This document shows positions 25,773-34,258 of a DNA stretch of 64,000 nt, one piece after another. The DNA comes from Hyphomonadaceae bacterium. Lineage in GTDB: Bacteria > Pseudomonadota > Alphaproteobacteria > Caulobacterales > Aquidulcibacteraceae. A program made the position numbers and the translations under genes. The notes under the pieces are model-generated. The model was given only the letters and a program-made list of their open reading frames with translations. It searched no databases and had not been told where the DNA came from. Each line of letters starts with the position of its first letter. The stretch's first letter is position 1. The stretch is from contig JAIELK010000018.1 in assembly GCA_019753175.1 (NCBI GenBank), positions 1 to 64,000 on the forward strand, written 5' to 3'.

Positions 25773-26630
25773 TCAGCGCATCGCGAAAACGCAAGGCTGT
25801 TCGCTTGTTTGCGGCTCCCAGGGATCTTCCTGCGGCGGGTTCCGCGCCCAGCCGCGCTGACCGTTGGCGCGGGTGTATTCGACCCAGAGTCCAGCTCTCG
25901 GATCGTCGGTTTCCGGATCCCAGCGGACCGCCACGCTGTCGGGACTGTAAATGCCGCCGTGTGCTTCACCCCGCCACCAGATCGTATAGTCGCCATCATA
26001 GGTGAGCAGGTAGATCACCTCGCCGGCCGTAAAGCGTTCCGTGGTCTCGAGCACGACGCCGCGCAGCGGGGCAGAGAGGGCTCTGGCCTCTCCGGGTTGC
26101 ACGCACTCCGCGGCCGGGATTGTTGCAACGACCGGCGCCCTCGCGTCGGGGCGCGCATAGATTGGCGTGGCGACAGGGACACGTATCGGGCGGGGTTCGC
26201 AGCCGCCATCAAGACACTCGGTGCTCACCTCGCCGGTGCTCTCATAGATGCGGTCGGGCGGCGGGGTATGCGCCAGGGGTTGCGGATTGGTGAGCGTGGC
26301 GCTCCAGGGCAACGCTCGCGCGTCGGCGCTCATGGCCCACTTGAAGCAAAGCCCCGCTCTCTCCCCCAGTCCACCAGAGCAGGAATCTTGCGCAAAGCAC
26401 TGCGCTTCGCGACCGCCGACCTCCACCCAACCCCGACCGTCGTCATCGCTTTTGAAATAGCAGGTCGGCCCCGGCGATGGCGGATTGGGCGATGCGGTGA
26501 CAGGTTCGGCAGGCGCTGAGGCTGGCGCCGCAGCAACCGACGGCTCTTCCTGCCTCGCGCACCCCGACAGTGCGCCTGAAAGCGCAACGCCGACGATGAG
26601 CGAAATCCAGAGCGCGCGTGACACGCTCAT
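25773..26630 (-). CDS. SH3-like-domain lipoprotein
   Basis: A 285-residue lipoprotein (signal ending ALSGC). A Pro/Ala-rich linker is followed by a Cys-containing segment (CYFKSDDDGRGW to LCFKW), then a domain from about residue 150: VPVATPIYARPDARAPVVATIP, IWWRGEAHGG and VEYTRANGQRGWARN. The latter matches, block for block, the first half of the upstream neighbour (IYARPDARAPVVATI vs VELRDRPHPDAAVVATV; TRANGQRGWA vs RRANGERGYA), so they are paralogous. The pattern recalls bacterial SH3 domains. The start overlaps the upstream gene's stop (ATGA), giving a coupled pair. Likely periplasmic; role unknown. Confidence 0.7.
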   Translation of the reverse strand: MSVSRALWISLIVGVALSGALSGCARQEEPSVAAAPASAPAEPVTASPNPPSPGPTCYFKSDDDGRGWVEVGGREAQCFAQDSCSGGLGERAGLCFKWAMSADARALPWSATLTNPQPLAHTPPPDRIYESTGEVSTECLDGGCEPRPIRVPVATPIYARPDARAPVVATIPAAECVQPGEARALSAPLRGVVLETTERFTAGEVIYLLTYDGDYTIWWRGEAHGGIYSPDSVAVRWDPETDDPRAGLWVEYTRANGQRGWARNPPQEDPWEPQTSEQPCVFAMR

Positions 26631-27958
26631 CGCTCCCGCGCCACGCGGAAGCCAGTGTCGGGGCCGAGATCGTGGTCCCAGCCGCCGCCGCGTCCGCCGA
26701 GCACGTCTAAACCCGAAGCCCATGAAGAACCAATGATGGCGTGGCGCCCGTCCCCTGGCGCATACGGATCTTGCAGCCACTCGCCGACATTGCCGATCGT
26801 ATCGTAGAGGCCGTAAGCGTTCGGCTGGAATGAGCCGACGGGCATGGTTCTTTGCGGCATGCACGCATTGTACGCCACGCCATTGCGTGCGCCCGGCGTG
26901 CAGACCGGCTCTTCATTGCCCCAGGAATAGTTTTGACGTCGCCCGCCAGGGAACGCCGCCGCGGTCCACTCGTCGGTGGTCAACAGGCGATAGCGCTGCC
27001 CCGTGCGCCGGCTCAGCCATTGCACATAGGCCTGCGCGTCGACCCATCTCACACCCATGACCGGACGATTGCCGCGCCCCCAACCCTGATCGTTCGGCGT
27101 GCTTCCAGTGCAGCCGCCGCCGGCGACGCACGCGTCCCACTCGGCGAACGTCACCTCGTACTGACCGGCGGCGAAGCTCTGTTCGGGGATCCACACCATT
27201 GAGGGGCAATCGGCGCAATCACGGAACGGCCGCGGCCTTGGATAGGACGCTGTGCTGGGCTCGGCTTGGCTTCTCAGTTCCTGGCATTGCCAGGTGATGT
27301 CGTGGGCAGCGCAATCTGAAAGAGTGGGAACAACTCTCGCCGGATCACACACATCATCTCTGCCCCACCAGCAAGAGAATGCGTCCTTCCTGGCATAGCC
27401 ACGCTCGCCATTGGCGCGCCGCACTTCGAACCATTCGCCGGCGCCAGCTGCTTCGTCCGCCGCGCTTGGCAAGTCCCAGCTGATGGGTGGCGAGTCCCAG
27501 CTGATGTAGTCGGCATCGCCCACATCGAGATCGTAAGAAAATATCTCGCCGCGAAACCACACCGCGACTGTCGGATTATCATCCACCGCTCTTGAGTCGA
27601 TCATGTAGACGACATCACCCGCGCGCAGTCCAATTTGTGCTTGTCGAACGACGCCACGCTTCGGCCTCATGCGATAATGGGTGCCAACCCAGCTTACCCA
27701 TTCGCTCCCGGGCACGGTGGCGACAACAGCAGCGTCGGGATGGGGGCGGTCGCGAAGTTCAACGGATGCACTCGCAACCACATCGAGGCAGCCCGAACAG
27801 GGCTCCTCCACCTCGTAGAAGCCGTTCACAACGGGCGGCCCGCCATCAGGGAGGAATTCTTGGGCCGGCGGTGCACCGCTGCCGACCACGTCGCCCAATT
27901 GTGCGCAGGCGCCCACAAGCAACAGCAACGCCGCTGCCGCGACGGAACGAACTTGCAT
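26627..27958 (-). CDS. Lipoprotein with SH3-like and SUMF1 (formylglycine-enzyme-like) domains
   Basis: A 443-residue lipoprotein (signal LLLLVGAC). Residues 45-210 form an SH3-like region paralogous to the neighbour. Residues 245-443 are a SUMF1/FGE-sulfatase fold: MVWIPEQSFAAGQYEVTFAEWDACV, GNRPVMGVRWVDAQAYVQWLSRRTG, RYRLLTTDEWTAAAFPGG, YGLYDTIGNVGEWLQD and a GFRVAR end. True formylglycine-generating enzymes carry active-site Cys in the final segment; here that stretch (GRGGGWDHDLGPDTGF) has none. It is therefore more likely a binding or structural member of the family. Confidence 0.82.
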   Translation of the reverse strand: MQVRSVAAAALLLLVGACAQLGDVVGSGAPPAQEFLPDGGPPVVNGFYEVEEPCSGCLDVVASASVELRDRPHPDAAVVATVPGSEWVSWVGTHYRMRPKRGVVRQAQIGLRAGDVVYMIDSRAVDDNPTVAVWFRGEIFSYDLDVGDADYISWDSPPISWDLPSAADEAAGAGEWFEVRRANGERGYARKDAFSCWWGRDDVCDPARVVPTLSDCAAHDITWQCQELRSQAEPSTASYPRPRPFRDCADCPSMVWIPEQSFAAGQYEVTFAEWDACVAGGGCTGSTPNDQGWGRGNRPVMGVRWVDAQAYVQWLSRRTGQRYRLLTTDEWTAAAFPGGRRQNYSWGNEEPVCTPGARNGVAYNACMPQRTMPVGSFQPNAYGLYDTIGNVGEWLQDPYAPGDGRHAIIGSSWASGLDVLGGRGGGWDHDLGPDTGFRVARER

Positions 27959-28097
27959 GCGCTTCCTCCCCAGGCGATTCGCGTCAATTCACGCTATGCG
28001 CTCTCCGGAGCGTCGTCATCTGCGCCGTCAAATACCTGATCGTTCTCATGTCCGATTCCGGCGAGACGGGCGCGCCGGCACGGCGTAGAGTGCGCCC

Positions 28098-29534
28098 ATG
28101 CTCGACGCTGAAACCTGTCACGCCGCCTGCGAGGCCAAGGACCGCCGCTTCGACGGGCGCTTTTTCGTCGGGGTGAAGTCCACCGGCATCTACTGCCGTT
28201 GCATCTGCTCGGCGCGCACGCCCAAGCGCGTCAATCGTGCGTTCTGGCCGTCCGCGGCGGCGGCGGAAGCGGCGGGGTTTCGCCCGTGCCTCATCTGCCG
28301 GCCCGAGCGCGCGCCGGGCTTGGCGCCGATCGACGCGCCGGCGCGGCTTGCGGCGGCGGCGTACCAGCGCATCGAAGCGGGCGCGCTCGAAGAGCAGGGG
28401 CTGGAAACGCTGGCGCGCGAGCTTGGCGTCACCGCGCGGCATCTGCGCCCGGTGATGAAGGCAGCATTCGGCGCGAGCCCGATCGAGATCGCGCAGACCG
28501 GGCGCTTACTGGCGGCGCGGCGGCTGCTGAACGAAACCGGTTTGAGCGTCACCGAGATTGCGTTCGCGTCTGGTTTCCGATCGTTGCGCCGCTTCAACGC
28601 CACGATGAAGCAGCGCTACGGCGCACCACCGACGGCGATGCGTGGGCGCAAGGCGGTTGCGCGCGGCGAGAGTTTCACCGTGACGCTGAGTCCGCGCGGC
28701 GAGTATGCGTTCGCGCCGGTGCTCGATTTTCTGCGGGCTCGCTCGCTCGCGGGGATCGAACGCTGCGACGCCTCCTCGTACGCGCGCGTGCTGCGTATCG
28801 GGGATGCGCTGGGCTGGCTCAGCGTGTCGACGAACGAACGCGGACTGGCGTTGAAACTCTCGGAAAATCTGGCGCCGCACTTGCGGCCCTTGGTGGCGCA
28901 GGTGCGCGGCGCGTTCGATCTCGACGCCGATATGGTCGCGGTCGATGCGCATCTGGCGCGCGATGCCGAACTAAAGAAGGACGTGAAGCGCGAGCCGGGC
29001 GTGCGCGTGCCGGGCATGCTCGACGGCTTCGAGTGCGCCGTGCGCGCGGTGCTGGGCCAGCAAGTGACGGTCGCCGGGGCGAGGACGTTGACGGACCGGC
29101 TGGTCGCGACGTTTGGGGAACGGTTGGGTGATCCAACGGCGGCGACGATAGAACTGTACGGCGCCTTCCCAACTTCTGCCGCCCTCGCCGACGCTGGGGT
29201 TGCCGCCATCGCAAAGATCGGCTTGCCGAGGAAGCGCGCGGAAACTGTGCACGCACTCGCGGTCGCGCACGCGGAAGGCAGGCTCCCGCTGATGCGCGGT
29301 GCGATCGCGGCTGGACGCGAAGCGCTTGCGGCGATCCCCGGCATCGGTCCGTGGACGATCGAGTATGTCGCGCTGCGTGCGCTCGGCGATCCTGACGCTT
29401 ACCCCGCCACCGACATCGCACTCGTCAACGCTCTGGGGCGCAAAGGCGAGACGCTTGAACATCTGAAACCTTGGCGCGCCTACGCCGCGATCAGGCTCTG
29501 GCGGCGCGCCGCAACGAGAGGTGCGCGCAAATGA
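28098..29534 (+). CDS. Ada-type regulator fused to AlkA DNA glycosylase
   Basis: A 478-residue fusion for alkylated-DNA repair. Residues 1-75 are the Ada methyl-phosphotriester domain, with candidate zinc/acceptor Cys33, Cys37, Cys64 and Cys67. Residues 80-180 form an AraC-type HTH (SVTEIAFASGFRSLRRFNATMKQRYG). Residues 190-470 are an AlkA-like 3-methyladenine glycosylase with the HhH motif IPGIGPWTIEYVALRALGDPD and the catalytic Asp in PATDIALVNAL. It likely both activates the adaptive response and excises lesions. It overlaps ogt by ATGA, so the methyltransferase function is supplied by the next gene. Confidence 0.93.
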   Translation: MLDAETCHAACEAKDRRFDGRFFVGVKSTGIYCRCICSARTPKRVNRAFWPSAAAAEAAGFRPCLICRPERAPGLAPIDAPARLAAAAYQRIEAGALEEQGLETLARELGVTARHLRPVMKAAFGASPIEIAQTGRLLAARRLLNETGLSVTEIAFASGFRSLRRFNATMKQRYGAPPTAMRGRKAVARGESFTVTLSPRGEYAFAPVLDFLRARSLAGIERCDASSYARVLRIGDALGWLSVSTNERGLALKLSENLAPHLRPLVAQVRGAFDLDADMVAVDAHLARDAELKKDVKREPGVRVPGMLDGFECAVRAVLGQQVTVAGARTLTDRLVATFGERLGDPTAATIELYGAFPTSAALADAGVAAIAKIGLPRKRAETVHALAVAHAEGRLPLMRGAIAAGREALAAIPGIGPWTIEYVALRALGDPDAYPATDIALVNALGRKGETLEHLKPWRAYAAIRLWRRAATRGARK

Positions 29535-30007
29535 TCTCTTGCATTCACGACAGCCCGATCGGTCCCCTTACGCTGCACTCGAACGGCGCGGCGCTGACCG
29601 GCCTGGAATTCGATGAGCCGCGCTATCCCTTGCCGTCGTCGCCGCCGGGCGAGGACGCGGTGCTGGCCCAGGCGCGGCGCGAGCTTGACGCCTATTTCGC
29701 CGGCAAACTCAGAGCCTTCAGCGTGCCGCTGGCGCCCACGGGTACGCCGTTTCAGCTCAAGGTCTGGATGGCGCTGCGCGCGATCCCCTATGGTGCGACG
29801 CGCAGTTACGGCCAGCAGGCGGCGGCGATCGGCCAGCCCAAGGCAGTGCGGGCGGTGGGGCTGGCCAATGGCAAGAACCCGATCTCGATCATTGTGCCGT
29901 GCCATCGCGTGATAGGCGCTGGCGGGGCGCTGACCGGCTTCGGCGGCGGCCTCGCCCGCAAGCAGGCGCTGCTTGACTTGGAACAGAGGCAAACGCTGCT
30001 GCGCTAG
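29531..30007 (+). CDS. ogt: Methylated-DNA--protein-cysteine methyltransferase
   Basis: A 158-residue O6-methylguanine/O4-methylthymine repair protein. PISIIVPCHRVIG contains the acceptor Cys124, and ALRAIPYGATRSYGQQAAAIG is the DNA-binding helix region. It transfers the methyl group to itself in a suicide reaction. ATG overlaps the upstream Ada-AlkA stop, so the two are translationally coupled and jointly produced. Confidence 0.95.
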   Translation: MISCIHDSPIGPLTLHSNGAALTGLEFDEPRYPLPSSPPGEDAVLAQARRELDAYFAGKLRAFSVPLAPTGTPFQLKVWMALRAIPYGATRSYGQQAAAIGQPKAVRAVGLANGKNPISIIVPCHRVIGAGGALTGFGGGLARKQALLDLEQRQTLLR

Positions 30008-30100
30008 CTGCGCATTACCAAGGATCAACCGTCTTCTCCCATCGCGTCCCGCCGCGGGCTCTGCTAGGAGGCCCGCTCCGAGCCTTGAGGGAGACTGCGG

Positions 30101-30556
30101 ATGTGGAAAGTGGCGGCTGTGGCGGCATGCGTGCTGGCTTTGGCGGCGCCAGGGGTGGCGCGCGCGCAAGACGAAGCAGGCTGGAGTTACGCCTACACCA
30201 ACGGGGTGGCGACCGCGACCGAGCGCGATGATCGCGGCCGCGTGGTCGCGACGATCACGTGCCGTCCGCCGACGGGCGACATCGTCATTTCCGATTTCGC
30301 TCTGGCGCGTGAGGCGCGGCGCGCGACGACTTCCGCCGTGCGCATCGGCGCGATGAGCGTCAACGTCCCGAGCAGCGTCGAAGGCCGCGGCCGCAACCGC
30401 GCGCTGACGATCAATCTGCCGCAGCGCCCGCCGATCCTGGCGGCGGTGCAGCCGACCGATCAGCTGAGCGTTACCGTCAATGGCGAGACCCGTACCTTCG
30501 CGCGCGGCGGCCCCGACAAGATGAAGGAAGTCGCCTACGCCTGCTGGGGCGGGTGA
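30101..30556 (+). CDS. Periplasmic hypothetical protein
   Basis: A 151-residue protein with a clean signal peptide (MWKVAAVAACVLALAAPGVARAQ). The mature part is beta-rich: WSYAYTNGVATATERD, ITCRPPTGDIVISDFAL and a C-terminal YACWGG. Two Cys (in ITC and YAC) could form a disulfide. No family is recognised. It is convergent with the CaiB gene, with 3 bp between them, and lies 93 bp after ogt. Confidence 0.65.
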   Translation: MWKVAAVAACVLALAAPGVARAQDEAGWSYAYTNGVATATERDDRGRVVATITCRPPTGDIVISDFALAREARRATTSAVRIGAMSVNVPSSVEGRGRNRALTINLPQRPPILAAVQPTDQLSVTVNGETRTFARGGPDKMKEVAYACWGG

Positions 30557-30559
30557 CGC

Positions 30560-31753
30560 TCACGCCGCTGCGCCGCTCGCAAGCATGGCGTCGATCTCCG
30601 GCGCGGCGTAGCCAAGTTCGGTAAGCACCGCGCGTGTGTGTTCGCCCAGGCGCGGCGACGGGCCTTTGGGGCCGTCGTCAGCGCCGGGAAAGCGTACCGG
30701 CGAGGCCGGCGCCTTCATCGCGCCGCCATCGTGCAACGGCGTGTCGACCACGCAGCCCGCGGCGATTGCTTGCGGATCGCTCGCCGCCTCGCGCGGCGTG
30801 AGCATCGGCGACCAGATCAGCTCTTCCGCATCCATCGCGACGGCCAGCTGCTCCAAAGGATATTGCGCGAACGCCGTGTCCAGCAGCGCGATGAGCGCCT
30901 CAGCATGGTCGCGGCGGGCGCGGGCGCTGGTGAAGCGGGGATCAGTGGCGATGTCGTCGAGCTTCAGGGCTCTCGCAAGCTTGGGCCAATCTTTCTCGCC
31001 CTGGCGCGTGAGCAAGCTGATCCAGCGGTCGTCGGCGGTCTTGAAGAAATTGATCAGCGGTTGCGGCGCTTGCGTGCGGGGCTTGTTCGAGGAGACCCGG
31101 CCAATGCCGTGTTGCAGAGCCAGGTCGGACGCCGCTGCGTAGTGCGCCGCGCGCAGCAACGAGGCTTCAACCAGGCGGCCTTTGCCAGTACGCTCGCGCT
31201 CGAACAGTGCGGCCAAGATTCCGGCGACGGTCGCCATCGAAGCGACGTGGTCGCCGAAGGCGGTGCGCAGCGCGATCGGTTCGCCGCCCTTGGGGCTGAA
31301 CATCGCCGCAACGCCGGAGCGCGCCCAGAACGAGGCTGAGTCCATGCCGGGGCGATCAGCGTCGGGGCCGATCAAGCCGTAGCCGGTGACCGTGGCGTAG
31401 ACGAGTTTCGGAAACCGCGCGAGCAGGGCGTCATGGTCAAGCCCCGCGCGCCTAAGCCCTCCTGGGCGAACATTGGTGAGAAACACGTCGGCGCGTTCGA
31501 CAAGCCGCAGCAAGGCTTCGCGGCCTGCCTCCAGTGCGGTGTCGAGCACGATCGCGCGCTTGCCGCGATTATCCATGTCGAAGACAGGATTGCCTTCGCG
31601 CTCGACGCCGACCGAAGCGAAGAACATGCGGATCGGATCGCCGCCGGGCGGCTCGACCTTGATGATGTCTGCGCCCCAATCGGCCATGATGCCGCCGGCG
31701 CCAGGCGCCGCTACGTAAGTGGCGTACTCAACAACGCGTAAACCCTCGAGCAT
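30560..31753 (-). CDS. CaiB/BaiF (family III) CoA-transferase
   Basis: A 397-residue family III CoA-transferase. It begins MLEGLRVVEYATYVAAPGAG and has WGADIIKVEPPGGDPIR, the RGKRAIVLD block and the SGVAAMFSPKGGEPIA region. These enzymes move CoA between carboxylic acids via an enzyme-bound Asp. Length is normal. The acceptor is not deducible. Relatives include alpha-methylacyl-CoA racemase, which would fit a branched acyl-CoA pathway with the nearby acyl-CoA dehydrogenase pair. Confidence 0.9.
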   Translation of the reverse strand: MLEGLRVVEYATYVAAPGAGGIMADWGADIIKVEPPGGDPIRMFFASVGVEREGNPVFDMDNRGKRAIVLDTALEAGREALLRLVERADVFLTNVRPGGLRRAGLDHDALLARFPKLVYATVTGYGLIGPDADRPGMDSASFWARSGVAAMFSPKGGEPIALRTAFGDHVASMATVAGILAALFERERTGKGRLVEASLLRAAHYAAASDLALQHGIGRVSSNKPRTQAPQPLINFFKTADDRWISLLTRQGEKDWPKLARALKLDDIATDPRFTSARARRDHAEALIALLDTAFAQYPLEQLAVAMDAEELIWSPMLTPREAASDPQAIAAGCVVDTPLHDGGAMKAPASPVRFPGADDGPKGPSPRLGEHTRAVLTELGYAAPEIDAMLASGAAA

Positions 31754-31859
31754 GGATATGGTTTCTCATTCGCAACGATGGCGATCAAGCATTCCTTAAA
31801 GGTGGCGGTGAAGGGTGGACAGCTGGCGGCGAGAGTCGCGGGAATCCGGAATAGAGGCC

Positions 31860-33002
31860 ATGTCGATCGTCACCATGCGCGCGAACCTGACTGAGTCGGA
31901 CGTAAGAACGCTGGTCAAAGGCCCGAGCGAGGAATTGCGCGCGCAGGCCGCGCACAAGATTTGCCGCTGCATCGAGGACGCTCAGCTCTCGGCCGAGGAG
32001 CGTCAGCACGCCGAGGGCATTATCGTCATCATGGCCCAAGATGCAGCCGTGCTCGTGCGCCGGGCGCTGGCGGTGGCGTTGAAGAGCTCGCCGAAATTGC
32101 CGCGAGAGATCGCCAACAAGCTGGCGCGCGACGTTGAGTCGGTGGCGCTGCCGGTGATCATGAACTCGCCGACCCTGAGCGACTCCGACTTGGTGGAGAT
32201 CATCCGCACGTGTCCGCCGACCAAGCAATTGGCGGTGGCGAGCCGGGAATCCTTGACCGTCACCGTGACTGGAGCGATCGCTGAATACGCCGTTCCTGAG
32301 GCGGTTGAGCGCGCGTTGGCTAATGACAACGCCATCTTCAACGAGGGCGGCCTCGAAACCGCCATCGACCGCTTCGAAGGCGTGTCTGAGGTCATGGCGG
32401 CAATGGTGCATCGCAACCAATTGCCGGTGGCGGTCGCAGAGAAGCTGGTGTCGATCGTCTCCGGCAGTCTGTTCGACCACCTCGTGAACAATCACGAACT
32501 GCCGCCTCAGATCGCGATTGACCTGGCCATGGGCTCGCGCGAGCGTGCGACGCTCGACATCGTCGAGCAGGCTGGGCGCCAGCGTGATTTGGTCGGCTTC
32601 TGCAAACAGCTCAATCTCAACGGCCGTCTCACGCCCTCGCTGCTGATGCGCGGCCTGTGCCTCGGGCACATGGGGTTCGTGGAGCACGCTATGGCCGAGC
32701 TGGCCGGGCTAACCCATCATCGAATGTGGCTGCTGATGCACGACAGTGGGCCTCTGGGCTTGAAGGCGGCGTTCGATCGCGCGGGTTTGCCGCCGCGCTT
32801 GTTCCAGTCCTTCCGAGCGGCCGTGGAGGTCTATCACAGCATTGAGCGCGAAGGCGCGTCGCACGATCGGAGCCTGTTCCGAAAACGCATGCTCGAGCGA
32901 ACGCTGACCCTGTTCCAGTCCGTACCGAAGGACGATCTCGACTACCTGCTCGACAAGCTCGACGCCTATGCGGCCGGCGAGGATCGCGCCGCTGCGTTTT
33001 AG
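31860..33002 (+). CDS. DUF2336 helical-repeat protein
   Basis: A 380-residue all-helical protein of the DUF2336 family, largely restricted to alphaproteobacteria. It has an N-terminal block (ELRAQAAHKICRCIEDAQLSAEERQ), HEAT-like alternations such as VESVALPVIMNSPTLSDSDLVEII, and a late LFDHLVNNHELPPQIAIDLAMG. The start at 31860 (MSIVTMRANLTE) was preferred over the 31815 start, whose extra codons look non-native. The function is unknown; neighbouring degenerate-EAL and HPt genes suggest signalling. Confidence 0.85.
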   Translation: MSIVTMRANLTESDVRTLVKGPSEELRAQAAHKICRCIEDAQLSAEERQHAEGIIVIMAQDAAVLVRRALAVALKSSPKLPREIANKLARDVESVALPVIMNSPTLSDSDLVEIIRTCPPTKQLAVASRESLTVTVTGAIAEYAVPEAVERALANDNAIFNEGGLETAIDRFEGVSEVMAAMVHRNQLPVAVAEKLVSIVSGSLFDHLVNNHELPPQIAIDLAMGSRERATLDIVEQAGRQRDLVGFCKQLNLNGRLTPSLLMRGLCLGHMGFVEHAMAELAGLTHHRMWLLMHDSGPLGLKAAFDRAGLPPRLFQSFRAAVEVYHSIEREGASHDRSLFRKRMLERTLTLFQSVPKDDLDYLLDKLDAYAAGEDRAAAF

Positions 33003-33655
33003 CGTAGGCTCGTTTCCGCGAACGGTCCGCCGCCGCGGTCGAAACCGGCTATCGCCAAGCTGCGCGCTATCGCCGCCGTGGCGACAGTCTCCGCCGTCAG
33101 CGTCAGACCGGCGGCCCTTGCCGCCAACAGCCGCTGGCCGAACGGACTTCGATCGGCGTCTTCCACGGCGAGAAACGGGTCGAGCGGGACGGGCGCATCG
33201 ACTACAAGTTCCGTAAACACGCCGCGTGCGCGCCCGCCGAGGGGCAGCGGGCAGGCCGCGTCGCCACGCAAGGCGACACCCCAGCCCGCGGCTCGAAGCC
33301 GCTCCGCCATGCCCTGGCCAGCCAACACCAGCGCGCACTCGTCCAGTTCGAAGCTCAGGCCACGACGCGTGAGGCCGGCCTCGATGGCGGCTTCGCTCAG
33401 CATTTCCGCCTCAAGCGTGGCGTGTAGCGCGGCAGGCACCTCTAACGACAGCGGCGCGTGAGCGCCCCGCTCGCGCCAAGCCATGCGCGCAGCGCGCAAA
33501 AGCCGCGCCAGGTTGGCGAAGCCGAAAACTTCAATCCCATCGCCGCGCGGCCGCACGACCCCGCCGGTGAGTGCGCCGACGCGCAGGTCCACGCGCGCGC
33601 CAATCGCGAAAGCGAGCGGTTCCGGCGCGGGTCGGGGAAACGGGATGACGGTCAT
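32999..33655 (-). CDS. Degenerate EAL-domain protein
   Basis: A 218-residue protein whose second half follows the EAL phosphodiesterase pattern without its catalytic signature: LSFELDECALVL, RLRAAGWGVALRGD and LTAETVATAAIARSLAIAGFDRGGGPFAE, the last matching the C-terminal AENVE...GCDxxQGxxF block. The EAL motif and metal-binding acidic residues are missing, so it cannot hydrolyse c-di-GMP and may instead bind a partner. The stop overlaps the DUF2336 3' end by 4 bp in convergent orientation. Confidence 0.6.
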   Translation of the reverse strand: MTVIPFPRPAPEPLAFAIGARVDLRVGALTGGVVRPRGDGIEVFGFANLARLLRAARMAWRERGAHAPLSLEVPAALHATLEAEMLSEAAIEAGLTRRGLSFELDECALVLAGQGMAERLRAAGWGVALRGDAACPLPLGGRARGVFTELVVDAPVPLDPFLAVEDADRSPFGQRLLAARAAGLTLTAETVATAAIARSLAIAGFDRGGGPFAETSLR

Positions 33656-33721
33656 GGCGGCGGGACGACGTTATGCCAGAGCGCGGTTAAGGAACCGCCG
33701 CCCGACGCGGTAAACCAGATC

Positions 33722-34213
33722 TCAAGACTCCGGCGTGGCGAACTTTGCGACCCGCGCCCTGAGTTCCGCCAGCAGCGCGTCTCCAAGGGGAGTCGAGGCA
33801 TCCTTTAAGCCGGCGCGCGCGGCGGCGCGTATCGCGTCGACGTGGCTCGCGATCAGGGCCATGCGGGGCGGCGGCGGGGGCTGAGGCGTCGCCTCGATCA
33901 GCCGGCAAAGCGAATGCGCAAGTTCAGACACCAATGGGTAACCATAGGTCGCACCCATGCCTCTGAGATCGTGGGCGACGATCAGAAACGCCTCCAGGCG
34001 TGAGGCGCTGTCAGGCGCTTCTTCGAGAGCCAGCCGCGCGCTCTGCAGTTTGTCGATGTCGCGGTCGAACCAAGCCTCCATCGATTCCGCCAAAGCCGTT
34101 AGGGCGTCCTCGGCGCGCTCGACCGCCTTTGCATCGAAGACCGGGCGAGAGAGAGCCAAGCCTCTTAGGCCAGCGTCTCGCGGATCGACGAACTGAGCGG
34201 CAGGCTTGGTCAT
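33722..34213 (-). CDS. Histidine phosphotransfer (HPt) domain protein
   Basis: A 163-residue protein. The helical bundle carries VAHDLRGMGATYGYPLVSELAHSL with the predicted phospho-acceptor His81, the standard HPt signature. HPt proteins relay phosphate between receiver domains. No kinase or receiver gene is adjacent in this window, so partners are unknown. It lies between NAD kinase and the degenerate EAL gene, all on the minus strand. Confidence 0.8.
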   Translation of the reverse strand: MTKPAAQFVDPRDAGLRGLALSRPVFDAKAVERAEDALTALAESMEAWFDRDIDKLQSARLALEEAPDSASRLEAFLIVAHDLRGMGATYGYPLVSELAHSLCRLIEATPQPPPPPRMALIASHVDAIRAAARAGLKDASTPLGDALLAELRARVAKFATPES

Positions 34214-34258
34214 GGGGCCAGCATTGCCGCTGGACGTGAACGGATCATTGACGGCGGG

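Noticed and set aside
26627-27958. SUMF1-domain protein as activator of the nearby sulfatase
   Set aside because: The active-site cysteines of formylglycine-generating enzymes are missing in the final segment.
31785-32687. 300-codon minus-strand frame over the DUF2336 gene
   Set aside because: It is antisense shadow of DUF2336, His/Arg-rich and without recognisable domains.
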